Source: an uncultured Hyphomonadaceae bacterium (lineage in GTDB: Bacteria; Pseudomonadota; Alphaproteobacteria; Caulobacterales; Maricaulaceae). From it: a DNA stretch of 64,000 nucleotides. The notes beneath the pieces were generated by a model. It made no database searches, was not told where the DNA came from, and saw only the letters and a list, made by a program, of their open reading frames with translations. Where the stretch lies: the NCBI GenBank assembly GCA_913058335.1, contig CAJXPX010000002.1, positions 180,653 to 244,652 on the forward strand, given 5' to 3'. Position 1 is the first letter of the stretch, and each line of letters opens with the position of its first letter. A program made the position numbers and the translations under genes. Positions 53,503-61,856 of the stretch are shown one piece after another.

Positions 53503-54228
53503 CTAGCGCCGCGTATAGGCGGTTGACGCGCCTGACATAAAACGAGATTGGCGGGTTTTGCTTTCCTGCTCAATTTGCAGGCGGCGGGCTCGTTCGAGTG
53601 CTTCGGCGCGGTATTGCGTTGCCATCAACTGCTGGAGCTGCATGTCCTGCTTGATGCCAAGCGCGGCGAGTTGATTGCCTGCTTGTTGAACTGCGAGGTT
53701 GCCCGTCGCGGACTGGCTGGCGTCGACAAGATCGTCCAGAATATCGGTATCGACTTTCACGGCCTGAACGATGCGCGACTGCATGACGAGCGTGTCCTGA
53801 TAGGCGGCGCGTGAGGTCTCCCATTGCCAGACAGCGGCTTCCGCCATTTCTGTAGATGACCAGTCTTCATATTCTTCAGGGTAATGCGTCTGGAACACCC
53901 GCTCAGTCTCTTCCACGCGATATGAGATCGCATTCGCATCCTCAGTCAGTTGGGTGATTTCATCCATGATGCGGCCAAGCTCCACGCTGATATTGATGTC
54001 GAGCGATAAGAGATCTTCGGCTTGATTCTGAAGCATCGCCGCTTCGTTACGAAGTTGCTGAATTTGATTGTTGATCTGCTCCAATGAGCGCGCCGCCGTC
54101 AGAATATTTTGCGCCAGATTGGTCGGGTCAATCACGATGTCGCCGACTCCGAATATGGCATGCGCTGGCGGGGCAAGAGTTAGCGGTGTTGTGGCCATGA
54201 GAATGGCAGCGATTATTGAGCGGCGCAT
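53503..54228 (-). CDS. trbJ: Conjugal transfer protein TrbJ (VirB5-like)
   Basis: 241 residues with a signal peptide (1-24, ending PAHAIFG), then VVDPTNL-like DIVIDPTNLAQNILTAARSLEQINNQIQQL and a long helical region. Minor pilus component placed in the periplasm. Only 13 bases separate it from trbL, so trbK (entry exclusion), which often lies here, is absent. Overlaps trbE by 16 bases. Confidence 0.94.
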   Translation of the reverse strand: MRRSIIAAILMATTPLTLAPPAHAIFGVGDIVIDPTNLAQNILTAARSLEQINNQIQQLRNEAAMLQNQAEDLLSLDINISVELGRIMDEITQLTEDANAISYRVEETERVFQTHYPEEYEDWSSTEMAEAAVWQWETSRAAYQDTLVMQSRIVQAVKVDTDILDDLVDASQSATGNLAVQQAGNQLAALGIKQDMQLQQLMATQYRAEALERARRLQIEQESKTRQSRFMSGASTAYTRR

Positions 54229-56657
54229 AAGGCGTCTCCTTCAGTTTCCAAAATGTCGGGGGTGATAAGATCGGCGGCCCAATGCAGACCGCGCGCGGAT
54301 AGCCAGGCTTGTGCGAAGCTGTCACTGCCCATGCGAGCATAGAGCCCGCCCATGGCTTTGAGTTCATCTTTGGAGGACACGCCGCAAAAGCTAAGCGCAA
54401 CCGGACCAAGGGAGAGATCGAACAAACGATTGCCCGCACGAGACTGGAAATAGTAATCCCGCTTGGGCGTCGCCTGCGCGATGATCTGTGTCTGGCGGGC
54501 ATTAAGCCCAAACTGCGCATAGGTCTCCGCTTGCTGCGGTTCCAGTGCCCGTTCATTGGGTAGGAAGATACGCGAGCCGCAGCTTTCAATAATGGCGGGC
54601 GCAATTGAGCTGTTGGCAATGTCTGACAGAGACTGGGTCGCAAAGATCACCGACACATTGCGCTTGCGCAGGACTTTCAACCATTCCCGTATGCGTTCGG
54701 CAAAGAGCGGATCATCGAGGAAGACCCACGCCTCATCCAGAATAAGCAATGTGGGCCGCCCATCAAATCGTTCTTCCAGGCGATGAAACAGATATGTGAG
54801 GACGGGCAGCACCAGCGACTTGGCGTGCATCAACTCTTCCATCTCAAAACACTGCCAGTCAGCCTCTCCAAGAGTCTCAAGGTCAGCGTCCAGTGCCGCG
54901 CCATGCGCGCCTTCCAATGTGAAAGGCAAAAGCGCCTGACGCAGATTGGACGATTGCAGGAGCGCGACGAGACCTGTCATTGTGCGCTCTTTGACGGGAG
55001 CAGATGCGAGCGATGTCAGCGCTGTCCAGACTGTTTCTTTAACTTCGGGCGTAGCGTCCACGCCTTCATGGGTCAGCAATCCGATAATCCAGTCCTGTGC
55101 CCAAGCGCGAGAGCTGTCTTCATCAATGCGGGCCAGAGGCTGAAAACAGAGCGCACCATCACCGCCTAGCGCGTAGTGTTCACCTTGCATCCCCCAGGTC
55201 GCTGCCTTTGCGCTTTCGCCCTTATCAAAGATAAAGACCTGCGCATTCTCATAGCGACGAAACTGGAGCGCCAAGAGTGACAGCAGCACGGACTTGCCTG
55301 CGCCTGTTGGACCCACGACAAGCGTATGACCAACATCGCCCTGATGAGTGACAAGCCGGAACGGCGTGAGCGAACCGGTTGTGGCGTAAAGAAGTGGCGG
55401 TCCGTCCAAATGCGCATTGCGCTCGGGCCCAGCCCAAACGGCCGAGAGCGGCATCATATGGGCAAGGTTTAGCGTATGGACGATAGGCTGACGCACATTG
55501 GCATAAGCAAGCCCCGGAATTGTGCCTAGCCAGGCATCCACAGCATTGACCGTTTCGCGGATGGTGACGAAACCGCGCCCGTTTACGACGCGCTCAACCG
55601 CGCGCATCATTTCATCGGCTATGTTGGGGTCTTCGTGATGGACGCAAATAGCGGTCGTCGCATATCCAAAACCGACATAGTCCTGACCAAGCGCTTGTAG
55701 AGCGGCGTCGGCGTCGGCAGCCTGATTGTCAGCGTCGGTATCAACCAAGGCTGACGCTTCATTCGTCATGACTTCTTTTAGCACCGCCATGATTGACTTG
55801 CGTTTGGAAAACCATTGGCGGCGATAGCGGCCCAGCACTTTGGTCGCCTCGGTTTTGCCCATGGGCAGAAAGCGCGTCATCCAGCGATAGGAAAAGCCGA
55901 GACCATTCAGTTCATCCAGCAGGCCCGGCTCTGTGGCGCTGGGAAACCCCTGCACCGAAATGATGCGCAAATGCTCACCGCCAAGCACAGGCTCCAGCCC
56001 GCCAATCAAATCTGCACCGCCCAAGACGGCGTCCAGATAGGCGGGAGTCTCCGGCGCTTTGACTGAATGGCGTTTCGGCGACACGCAGCTCTGCAGATAG
56101 GTCAGCGTTTCATCATCAGTGAGGAACCTCGCCGATGGCAAAACATTAGCGAAGAGGTCGAGCGCCTTGTCCGTCTCTGCAATAAAGCGCGCCAGATGAT
56201 CGCGGCCTGCAAGCTCTTCAATATCTTGCGGCGTCTCAATCAGGACATCTTCAAACTTCCCCACCCGGTCAGCAGGCGGCAGGAAACCGAAGGTTAGATA
56301 ATAGGCGCTCTCATAGAGATCACCGGTCTCAGCGAAATGTCCATATCGCTCGGTATCAACCAGCCACGCGACCTGATCCCGCCAATTACTCTGCGGGTAG
56401 CTCTTCGCAGGCAAGCGCGAGGCTTCAAAATAGAGCCCCCAACCGGAACCAAATCGCTTGAGCGCATTATTGATCCGCGCGCAGACGGCGACGAGGCCTT
56501 CTTCGGTCGTACTATCCAGATCAGGCCCTCGGAATTGCGCAGTGCGCTGATAGCTGCCGTCCTTATTGAGCACGACACCGGGCGCAACAAGACAGGCCCA
56601 AGGAAGATAGTCAGCCAGACAATTGGGGCGGATACGAAATTCAGAGAGATTGATCAT
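54213..56657 (-). CDS. trbE: Conjugal transfer ATPase TrbE (VirB4-like)
   Basis: 814 residues. CagE/TrbE N-terminal domain (LADYLPWACLVAPGVVLNKDGSYQRTAQFRGPD), Walker A GPTGAGKS at about 446-453 and Walker B LLILDEAWVFLDDP at about 635-648, followed by RKRNVSVIFATQSLSDI. Energises pilus assembly. ATGA overlap with trbD. The gene is complete, with no frameshift. Confidence 0.96.
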   Translation of the reverse strand: MINLSEFRIRPNCLADYLPWACLVAPGVVLNKDGSYQRTAQFRGPDLDSTTEEGLVAVCARINNALKRFGSGWGLYFEASRLPAKSYPQSNWRDQVAWLVDTERYGHFAETGDLYESAYYLTFGFLPPADRVGKFEDVLIETPQDIEELAGRDHLARFIAETDKALDLFANVLPSARFLTDDETLTYLQSCVSPKRHSVKAPETPAYLDAVLGGADLIGGLEPVLGGEHLRIISVQGFPSATEPGLLDELNGLGFSYRWMTRFLPMGKTEATKVLGRYRRQWFSKRKSIMAVLKEVMTNEASALVDTDADNQAADADAALQALGQDYVGFGYATTAICVHHEDPNIADEMMRAVERVVNGRGFVTIRETVNAVDAWLGTIPGLAYANVRQPIVHTLNLAHMMPLSAVWAGPERNAHLDGPPLLYATTGSLTPFRLVTHQGDVGHTLVVGPTGAGKSVLLSLLALQFRRYENAQVFIFDKGESAKAATWGMQGEHYALGGDGALCFQPLARIDEDSSRAWAQDWIIGLLTHEGVDATPEVKETVWTALTSLASAPVKERTMTGLVALLQSSNLRQALLPFTLEGAHGAALDADLETLGEADWQCFEMEELMHAKSLVLPVLTYLFHRLEERFDGRPTLLILDEAWVFLDDPLFAERIREWLKVLRKRNVSVIFATQSLSDIANSSIAPAIIESCGSRIFLPNERALEPQQAETYAQFGLNARQTQIIAQATPKRDYYFQSRAGNRLFDLSLGPVALSFCGVSSKDELKAMGGLYARMGSDSFAQAWLSARGLHWAADLITPDILETEGDALCAAQ

Positions 56658-56905
56658 GCCAGATACCCCTTGTGGCGAATGTGCCGAGTCAGCACTTCGA
56701 GGAATTTCGGGTCACGCTTGGCGGCAAAGACGCAGATGCCGTGGGCGATTGCCCAATAGGCAATGCCGAGCAGCCAGATTTGCAGGCCAAGTCCCAAGGC
56801 CGCTGCGATCGTGCCGTTGAGGATGGCCGCGCCGCGCGGCGCGCCGCCCATCAGGATCGGCTCGGTCAGCGAGCGGTGAACGGGTATGGAGAAGCCTTCC
56901 ACCAT
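56654..56905 (-). CDS. trbD: Conjugal transfer protein TrbD (VirB3-like)
   Basis: 83 residues with the family start IPVHRSLTEPILMGGAPRGAAILNG and one or two hydrophobic segments (about 27-52). Inner-membrane partner of TrbE. Its start overlaps the trbC stop by one base. Confidence 0.93.
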   Translation of the reverse strand: MVEGFSIPVHRSLTEPILMGGAPRGAAILNGTIAAALGLGLQIWLLGIAYWAIAHGICVFAAKRDPKFLEVLTRHIRHKGYLA

Positions 56906-57222
56906 TAGAAGGTTGCTCCGCCGCCAAAGCTGAAGAAGGACAGGAAGAAGCTGGTCGCGGTGAACGCGATAGAAAGCCCGAAGACGATCTGCATCAACTT
57001 GCGAAAGCCGCCGCCCGTATCGCCAAAGGCCAGTGTCAGGCCGGTAATGATGATCGCCAGCGTGCCGATGATTTTGGCCACAGGTCCTTCAATAGATTGC
57101 AGGATAGAGTCGAGTGGCCCCTCCCACGGCATGCCTGAGCCAGCGGCATGGGCAGGCCCTGCAATGGCAAGGACGAGTATAGCGATGCCCAATGCACGGC
57201 CTGTTTGTTTATTCAAGATCAT
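56905..57222 (-). CDS. trbC: Conjugal pilin TrbC (VirB2-like)
   Basis: 105 residues with a signal sequence ending AHAAGSGMPWEGPL and two membrane segments (about 48-68 and 82-100), the VirB2 pilin layout. Forms the conjugative pilus after processing. Overlaps trbB by 4 bases. Confidence 0.93.
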   Translation of the reverse strand: MILNKQTGRALGIAILVLAIAGPAHAAGSGMPWEGPLDSILQSIEGPVAKIIGTLAIIITGLTLAFGDTGGGFRKLMQIVFGLSIAFTATSFFLSFFSFGGGATF

Positions 57223-58214
57223 GAGAGACCTCCTTCTTTAGTGACAAGTTTCAGAGATTGCGGGCGCAGCGGCTCGCAGCGGTATCCATCGGGGCCATCC
57301 GGCGAGATGACAGAGAGGATGTCGGTGACGGTGCGCTGCCCGTCAGTATTGGTAATGCCGATAACGACATCGACGGCCATAGCGATCAGCGAGCGCGGCA
57401 CGCGGGCTGATTTCTCAGAAATAAGCTGTTCTAGCCGATTGAGGCCGTCCTTGGCTGAATTGGCATGCACCGTCGCGATGCCGCCCGGATGGCCTGTGTT
57501 CCAAGCTTTTAGTAAATCCAGCGCTTCGCCGCCGCGCACTTCGCCGACTATAATGCGGTCAGGGCGGAGCCGAAGCGTCGAGCGCACTAGATCAGCCATG
57601 GAAACAGAGCCAGCCTGTGTGCGCAGGGCAATCTTATCCGGCGCGTCGCATTGCAGTTCACGCGTATCTTCCAGAATGACGACGCGGTCGCCGGTCTTGG
57701 CGACTTCATGCAGCAGCGCATTGGCGAGCGTCGTCTTGCCCGAGCCTGTGCCGCCCACAATCAATAGGCTTTTGCGGGTAATGATACATTCGCGTAGGAT
57801 TTGCGCCTGCACGGATGTCATAATGCCAGAGCCGACATAGTCTTTGAGTGTGAAGACGACGGCGGCAGGTTTTCGGATGGTAAAGCTCGGCGCCATCGCT
57901 ACGGGGGCCAGCACGCCTTCAAACCGCTCGCCGCCACCCGGGAGTTCTGCGCTGACGATGGGAAAGGCCCGCGTCACATCTTGCCCGATATGCGAGCCAA
58001 CAAGACGGATAACCCGCTCGGCCTCTGACGGCTTCATCGTTTCACCTGAGTTTATCCGGCCCTGGCCGTGCCGCTCAATCCAAAGCTGACCGTCCGGGTT
58101 CAGCATAATTTCAATGACGGTTGGATCAGCGAGTGCAGAGGCGACAGTCTGTCCCATAGCCGTTTTGAGCATGGTTTCGGTGCGCAAGAGTGTTTCAGTC
58201 GAGCGATCAGGCAT
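57219..58214 (-). CDS. trbB: Conjugal transfer ATPase TrbB (VirB11-like)
   Basis: 331 residues from the ATG at 58214. Walker A GGTGSGKTTLANALL at about 150-165, Asp box ILEDTRELQ, Walker B and His box with RPDRIIVGEVRGGEALDLLKAWNTGHPGG. Hexameric traffic ATPase at the base of the channel. Overlaps the CopG-like gene by 8 bases. Confidence 0.96.
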   Translation of the reverse strand: MPDRSTETLLRTETMLKTAMGQTVASALADPTVIEIMLNPDGQLWIERHGQGRINSGETMKPSEAERVIRLVGSHIGQDVTRAFPIVSAELPGGGERFEGVLAPVAMAPSFTIRKPAAVVFTLKDYVGSGIMTSVQAQILRECIITRKSLLIVGGTGSGKTTLANALLHEVAKTGDRVVILEDTRELQCDAPDKIALRTQAGSVSMADLVRSTLRLRPDRIIVGEVRGGEALDLLKAWNTGHPGGIATVHANSAKDGLNRLEQLISEKSARVPRSLIAMAVDVVIGITNTDGQRTVTDILSVISPDGPDGYRCEPLRPQSLKLVTKEGGLS

Positions 58215-58698
58215 GGGCCGGCTCCTTTTCAGGACGGGCTTCATGCAAGAGCTTCAATTCATCCGCTGAGAAAAACGCGCTTTCATCAAAGCGGACGTCA
58301 TCCATCGCGCTCATGAGGATGGGGTCGCCATCTGCCAGTATGGTGCGCAGGCTTTCCAGATATGTCTCAAACCGCGAATGGCCTTCAGCTTGCGCCGCTT
58401 CTTTATCTTTCGGCCCAACGGGCGGAATGACTGTCAGAAAATAACGCATGAAAAGACCAAACGCTTCGGCGTGAACGATATGATCGCGCTTTGAGGTTTC
58501 CAAAATGCGGGTCATTTGGTCGAGACGCCGCAGCAGCGCATTCATAAAAGATTGCGCGTGCTCGCCTTTGAAATGGGCGGACAAGGCATCGTTGACGATG
58601 CTGGATTCGGTGCAGCCTGGGCGTTCAGCGGCGGCGCGCAGCAAGACATAAATGTCCTCATCCAAATAGGGTCTTATGCGGGGACGTTTGCTGGGCAT
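58207..58698 (-). CDS. CopG-like protein of the conjugation operon
   Basis: 163 residues from the ATG at 58698, which lies 1 base from the traG stop; the frame upstream overlaps traG and is spurious. The N-terminal segment PRIRPYLDEDIYVLLRAAAERPGCTESSIVNDALSAHF looks like a ribbon-helix-helix. The rest is helical and not assigned. Proteins of this kind sit between traG and trbB in Tn4371-like elements and may regulate or assist mobilisation. Confidence 0.85.
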   Translation of the reverse strand: MPSKRPRIRPYLDEDIYVLLRAAAERPGCTESSIVNDALSAHFKGEHAQSFMNALLRRLDQMTRILETSKRDHIVHAEAFGLFMRYFLTVIPPVGPKDKEAAQAEGHSRFETYLESLRTILADGDPILMSAMDDVRFDESAFFSADELKLLHEARPEKEPAHA

Positions 58699-58699
58699 A

Positions 58700-60739
58700 T
58701 CAAAAATCCAACAAATCGCGTTTAGGGGCGGCTTGCTCGACGCCATAAGTGCGCCGCGCCAGTGATGTGGTCTTGGCCAGATCAGCAGCACGCTTCGCTT
58801 CAGCCGAGACATCCTCGCCTTCCACGCTTTTCTCAACTTCCTCAGAAGAGCGATCAGCCTTGCTGTCAGCGTCGCGGCCCAGCTCTGGGCGTCTGTCTTT
58901 CCCGCCATCATCAACGCCGCTGACTTGATCAAACCAAGGCTGAGCCAGACGGTCATCAACTGCGCGGGTAGATTGACCCCAATCATCCGGGCGCTTGGGA
59001 GGGGTATCGCCATAGGGATGATTGGGGTCAGGGAGAGCCGGAGGGGGAGAGACCCGGCCCGAAAAGTTGCCATCTTGAAAATAGCGCAGCTTCTTCGCCC
59101 GAATAGGTGAGACGCCAGAAATAAGGATGATCTCTTCATCCTGCGGGAGCTGCATAACCTCGCCCGGCGTCAGCAGCTGACGTGCCGTTTCCTGACGCGA
59201 AACCATAACATGGGCAAGCCATGGGGCGAGCCGGTGGCCCGCATAGTTGCGCATCGACCGCATTTCGGTTGTCGATCCCAGCGCGTCGGAAATCCGTTTG
59301 GCTGTGCGTTCATCATTGGTCGCAAAAGCGACGCGCACATGGCAATTGTCGAGAATAGAGTTGTTGGGCCCGTAAGCTTTCTCAATCTGATTGAGCGATT
59401 GCGCGATCAGGAAGGCCCGCAACCCGTAGCCAGCCATGAAAGCTAAGGCGCTTTCAAAGAAATCGAGGCGGCCAAGCGCCGGAAACTCATCCAGCATCAA
59501 TAAAACCTGACGGCGCGATGGGTCGCCTGGCTCACTGTCCAGTTTCTCCGTCAAGCGTCGACCGATCTGATTGAGGATAAGCCGCACCAGCGGTTTGGTT
59601 CGAGAAATATCAGATGGCGGTACGACCAGATAGAGCGAGACGGGTTTGTTGCCTTCAATCAAATCGGCAATGCGCCAGTCACAGGAAGAGGTCACCTCGG
59701 CCACTGTGGGATCACGATACAGGCCCAGAAAACTCATCGCCGTCGAAAGCACGCCTGAGCGCTCATTTTCAGATTTGTTCAAGAGTTCACGCGCTGCTTG
59801 CGCGACGACGGGATGGCATCGGGCCTTATCGCCAGACCCAGTATCAGGGCCGAGGTGATTGGTGGACATCATGACCCAAAGCGTGCGCTCAAATGAGCGG
59901 CTTGGGTCAGACAGAAAGCTTGCGACACTTGCGAGTGTCTTTTCTTTTTCAGCGTAAAGGACGTGGAGAATAGCGCCAACGAGCAAAGCGTGGCCGGTCT
60001 TCTCCCAATGATTGCGGCGTTCTAGTGCGCCTTCGGGGTCAACGAGGATGTCGGCGATGTTCTGGACATCGCGCACTTCATTGCGGCCTTTGCGCACTTC
60101 GAGCAGCGGATTATATTTTGCGCTTGCGGGATTGGTGGGATCGAACAGCAAGCAGTGAGAGAATGTTGAACGCCAGCCGGAGGTGATCTCCCAGTTTTCG
60201 CCTTTTATGTCATGGATGACAGCGGAGTCTGTCCAGCTTAGCAAAGTAGGCACGACAAGACCGACCCCTTTGCCTGAGCGTGTTGGCGCAAAGGCCATCA
60301 CATGCTCTGGGCCGTCATGGCGCAAATAATGTTCGTCAGTACGGCCCAAGAATACGCCGCGTGCATTGAAAAGCCCTGCGCGTTTCAAATCGCGCGTATT
60401 GGACCACCGCGATGAACCATAAGTGGTGAGACGTTTGGCTTGGCGACCGCGCCAGACTGATCCGGCGACAGCAAACGCGCATCCGAGAAACCCGGAGCCC
60501 GCCGCGATCTGGCCACCCTTGGCAAAAACCTGCGGCGCGTAAGCGTCAAACGCATACCACCACTCAAAGAGACGCCACGGATAATAGATCGGCGTCTCAC
60601 CAAGTGTGAACCAAGCTGGTCCAAGATAGGCGTCGTAGGAAAACTGCGCAGCGGTCCACTGCGTTGCAAACCAAACACCAAATATGATCGTTGTAAAAAC
60701 GACCACGATTTGTCCGAGAAGAATGGATTGCGGTGACAC
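58700..60739 (-). CDS. traG: Type IV coupling protein TraG/VirD4
   Basis: 679 residues, starting with GTG (60737-60739). Two N-terminal membrane spans (about 5-25 and 78-98), Walker A APTRSGKGVGLVVPTLLSW at about 150, Walker B LLMLDEFPALGRL at about 415. The C-terminal tail (about 560-670) is charged and of low complexity. Brings the relaxase-DNA complex to the channel. The GAGG ribosome binding site lies inside the hairpin 60750-60768. Confidence 0.95.
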   Translation of the reverse strand: MSPQSILLGQIVVVFTTIIFGVWFATQWTAAQFSYDAYLGPAWFTLGETPIYYPWRLFEWWYAFDAYAPQVFAKGGQIAAGSGFLGCAFAVAGSVWRGRQAKRLTTYGSSRWSNTRDLKRAGLFNARGVFLGRTDEHYLRHDGPEHVMAFAPTRSGKGVGLVVPTLLSWTDSAVIHDIKGENWEITSGWRSTFSHCLLFDPTNPASAKYNPLLEVRKGRNEVRDVQNIADILVDPEGALERRNHWEKTGHALLVGAILHVLYAEKEKTLASVASFLSDPSRSFERTLWVMMSTNHLGPDTGSGDKARCHPVVAQAARELLNKSENERSGVLSTAMSFLGLYRDPTVAEVTSSCDWRIADLIEGNKPVSLYLVVPPSDISRTKPLVRLILNQIGRRLTEKLDSEPGDPSRRQVLLMLDEFPALGRLDFFESALAFMAGYGLRAFLIAQSLNQIEKAYGPNNSILDNCHVRVAFATNDERTAKRISDALGSTTEMRSMRNYAGHRLAPWLAHVMVSRQETARQLLTPGEVMQLPQDEEIILISGVSPIRAKKLRYFQDGNFSGRVSPPPALPDPNHPYGDTPPKRPDDWGQSTRAVDDRLAQPWFDQVSGVDDGGKDRRPELGRDADSKADRSSEEVEKSVEGEDVSAEAKRAADLAKTTSLARRTYGVEQAAPKRDLLDF

Positions 60740-60749
60740 TGTAAAAGAA

Positions 60750-60768
60750 CCTCATACTGACTATGAGG
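60750..60768 (-). promoter_or_regulatory. Hairpin covering the traG ribosome binding site
   Basis: CCTCATA-GTCAG-TATGAGG, a perfect 7-bp stem, ends 10 bases before the GTG start, and the GAGG that would pair with 16S rRNA is in its 3' arm. It could limit traG translation. The rest of the gene-free stretch 60740-61054 must hold the promoters for traG and the opposite gene; I find no clear boxes. Confidence 0.5.
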
Positions 60769-61054
60769 CTATGCTGCGCCGATGGGCTCTAAATCGTCCA
60801 GTGAGGAAACAGAGTGGAAATTTGGGTTAAATCAGCGCTTTCGAGGTTATTTGCGAGAGTTGGTGATGTCCACAGCATGTTGCGGGTAAGTGTAGAGCTT
60901 TCGGCTTACCAAGATGAGTGGGAAATTCAGGGTTGCGAGTGAAAATTGTGAGTAAGCTGAACGATCTAGAAAATTTGAGTAAGGCCATTTTTGTTTCAGA
61001 ACCGTATTTGATGATCAGCCTCGACATATCGCATTTGTCAGGCAAACTCGCATT

Positions 61055-61840
61055 ATGATTCCAAAGAACGAAATAGACGAACAAATCGCTGAATGGCGAA
61101 CCCAACGCCGAACAGCGCCCTTTGTCCAACATCTCGTTATGCAACTCGTTGATGAGGCCGCCCGTTCGCATTATCCAAACGATTATCCTATGAAGTGTCT
61201 TCAAACTGCCGGGGCTATACAGCGCGTGTTGATGAAACTGGGTATTGCCGCACAGCTTTATGCGGGTGCTGTTTGCTTCACAAAGGTTGATCCATCAGGA
61301 AAATTTGTTGGATGGACAGGCTTTTGGGACGCAGATCACCATATCTGGCTGCACACGGAATTTGAGGAAATCGTCGATTTGTCGGTATCCCAGCTCCATC
61401 TTCACCCCGTCACCCAAGGAGAGGAGTTACAGCTTCCAGCTATATGGTGGAACTATCGCGAAGGGCTTCCGCCCATTTTCAAGTATTTGCCGGATGTGCC
61501 TGTTGCAAAAATCGAAATGGAAGAGCCGGATCAATCTATCTATGTCGAATTCTTAAAACACGTCGATTCACTTTTTGATGAATATTTATCGAACAGATCA
61601 CCGGGCGATATTTTATTCACCCGATTGCTCTCATATACAGGGCAGTTGAATGAATGGACAGAGGCTGGCGACCCATGGCTCAACGGGTCGCTGGAAATAT
61701 TGAATGTTGAGAAACCTCACCCGCAGTGGATGATTGAGCGCGAAGCTGAAATCTCAGCGGCTTACGCAAAGGGTGAAGTCCCTAAGAGCCGCTTGATGTC
61801 TCAAACTGATTTATTCCGTTCGTCCCCACCATCTGAGTAA
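61055..61840 (+). CDS. Unknown protein with papain/transglutaminase-like Cys-His-Asp pattern
   Basis: 261 residues, no signal. Cys48 at the start of a helix (MKCLQTAGAIQRVLMKLG), then strands LYAGAV, then GFWDADHHIWLHTE (His95/96) and EIVDLSVSQL (Asp108). This order and spacing resemble the catalytic triad of transglutaminase-like or NlpC-like papain folds. The C-terminal 120 residues are unassigned. It is the only plus-strand gene of the element arm, between traG and the relaxase gene, so it is cargo or an element-specific factor. No family is proven. Confidence 0.7.
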   Translation: MIPKNEIDEQIAEWRTQRRTAPFVQHLVMQLVDEAARSHYPNDYPMKCLQTAGAIQRVLMKLGIAAQLYAGAVCFTKVDPSGKFVGWTGFWDADHHIWLHTEFEEIVDLSVSQLHLHPVTQGEELQLPAIWWNYREGLPPIFKYLPDVPVAKIEMEEPDQSIYVEFLKHVDSLFDEYLSNRSPGDILFTRLLSYTGQLNEWTEAGDPWLNGSLEILNVEKPHPQWMIEREAEISAAYAKGEVPKSRLMSQTDLFRSSPPSE

Positions 61841-61856
61841 TCCTACCTATAGTCGG

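Noticed and set aside
58707..59139. N-terminal extension of the CopG-like frame up to 59139
   Set aside because: It overlaps traG on the same strand in another frame. The ATG at 58698, one base after the traG stop, fits the tight operon.
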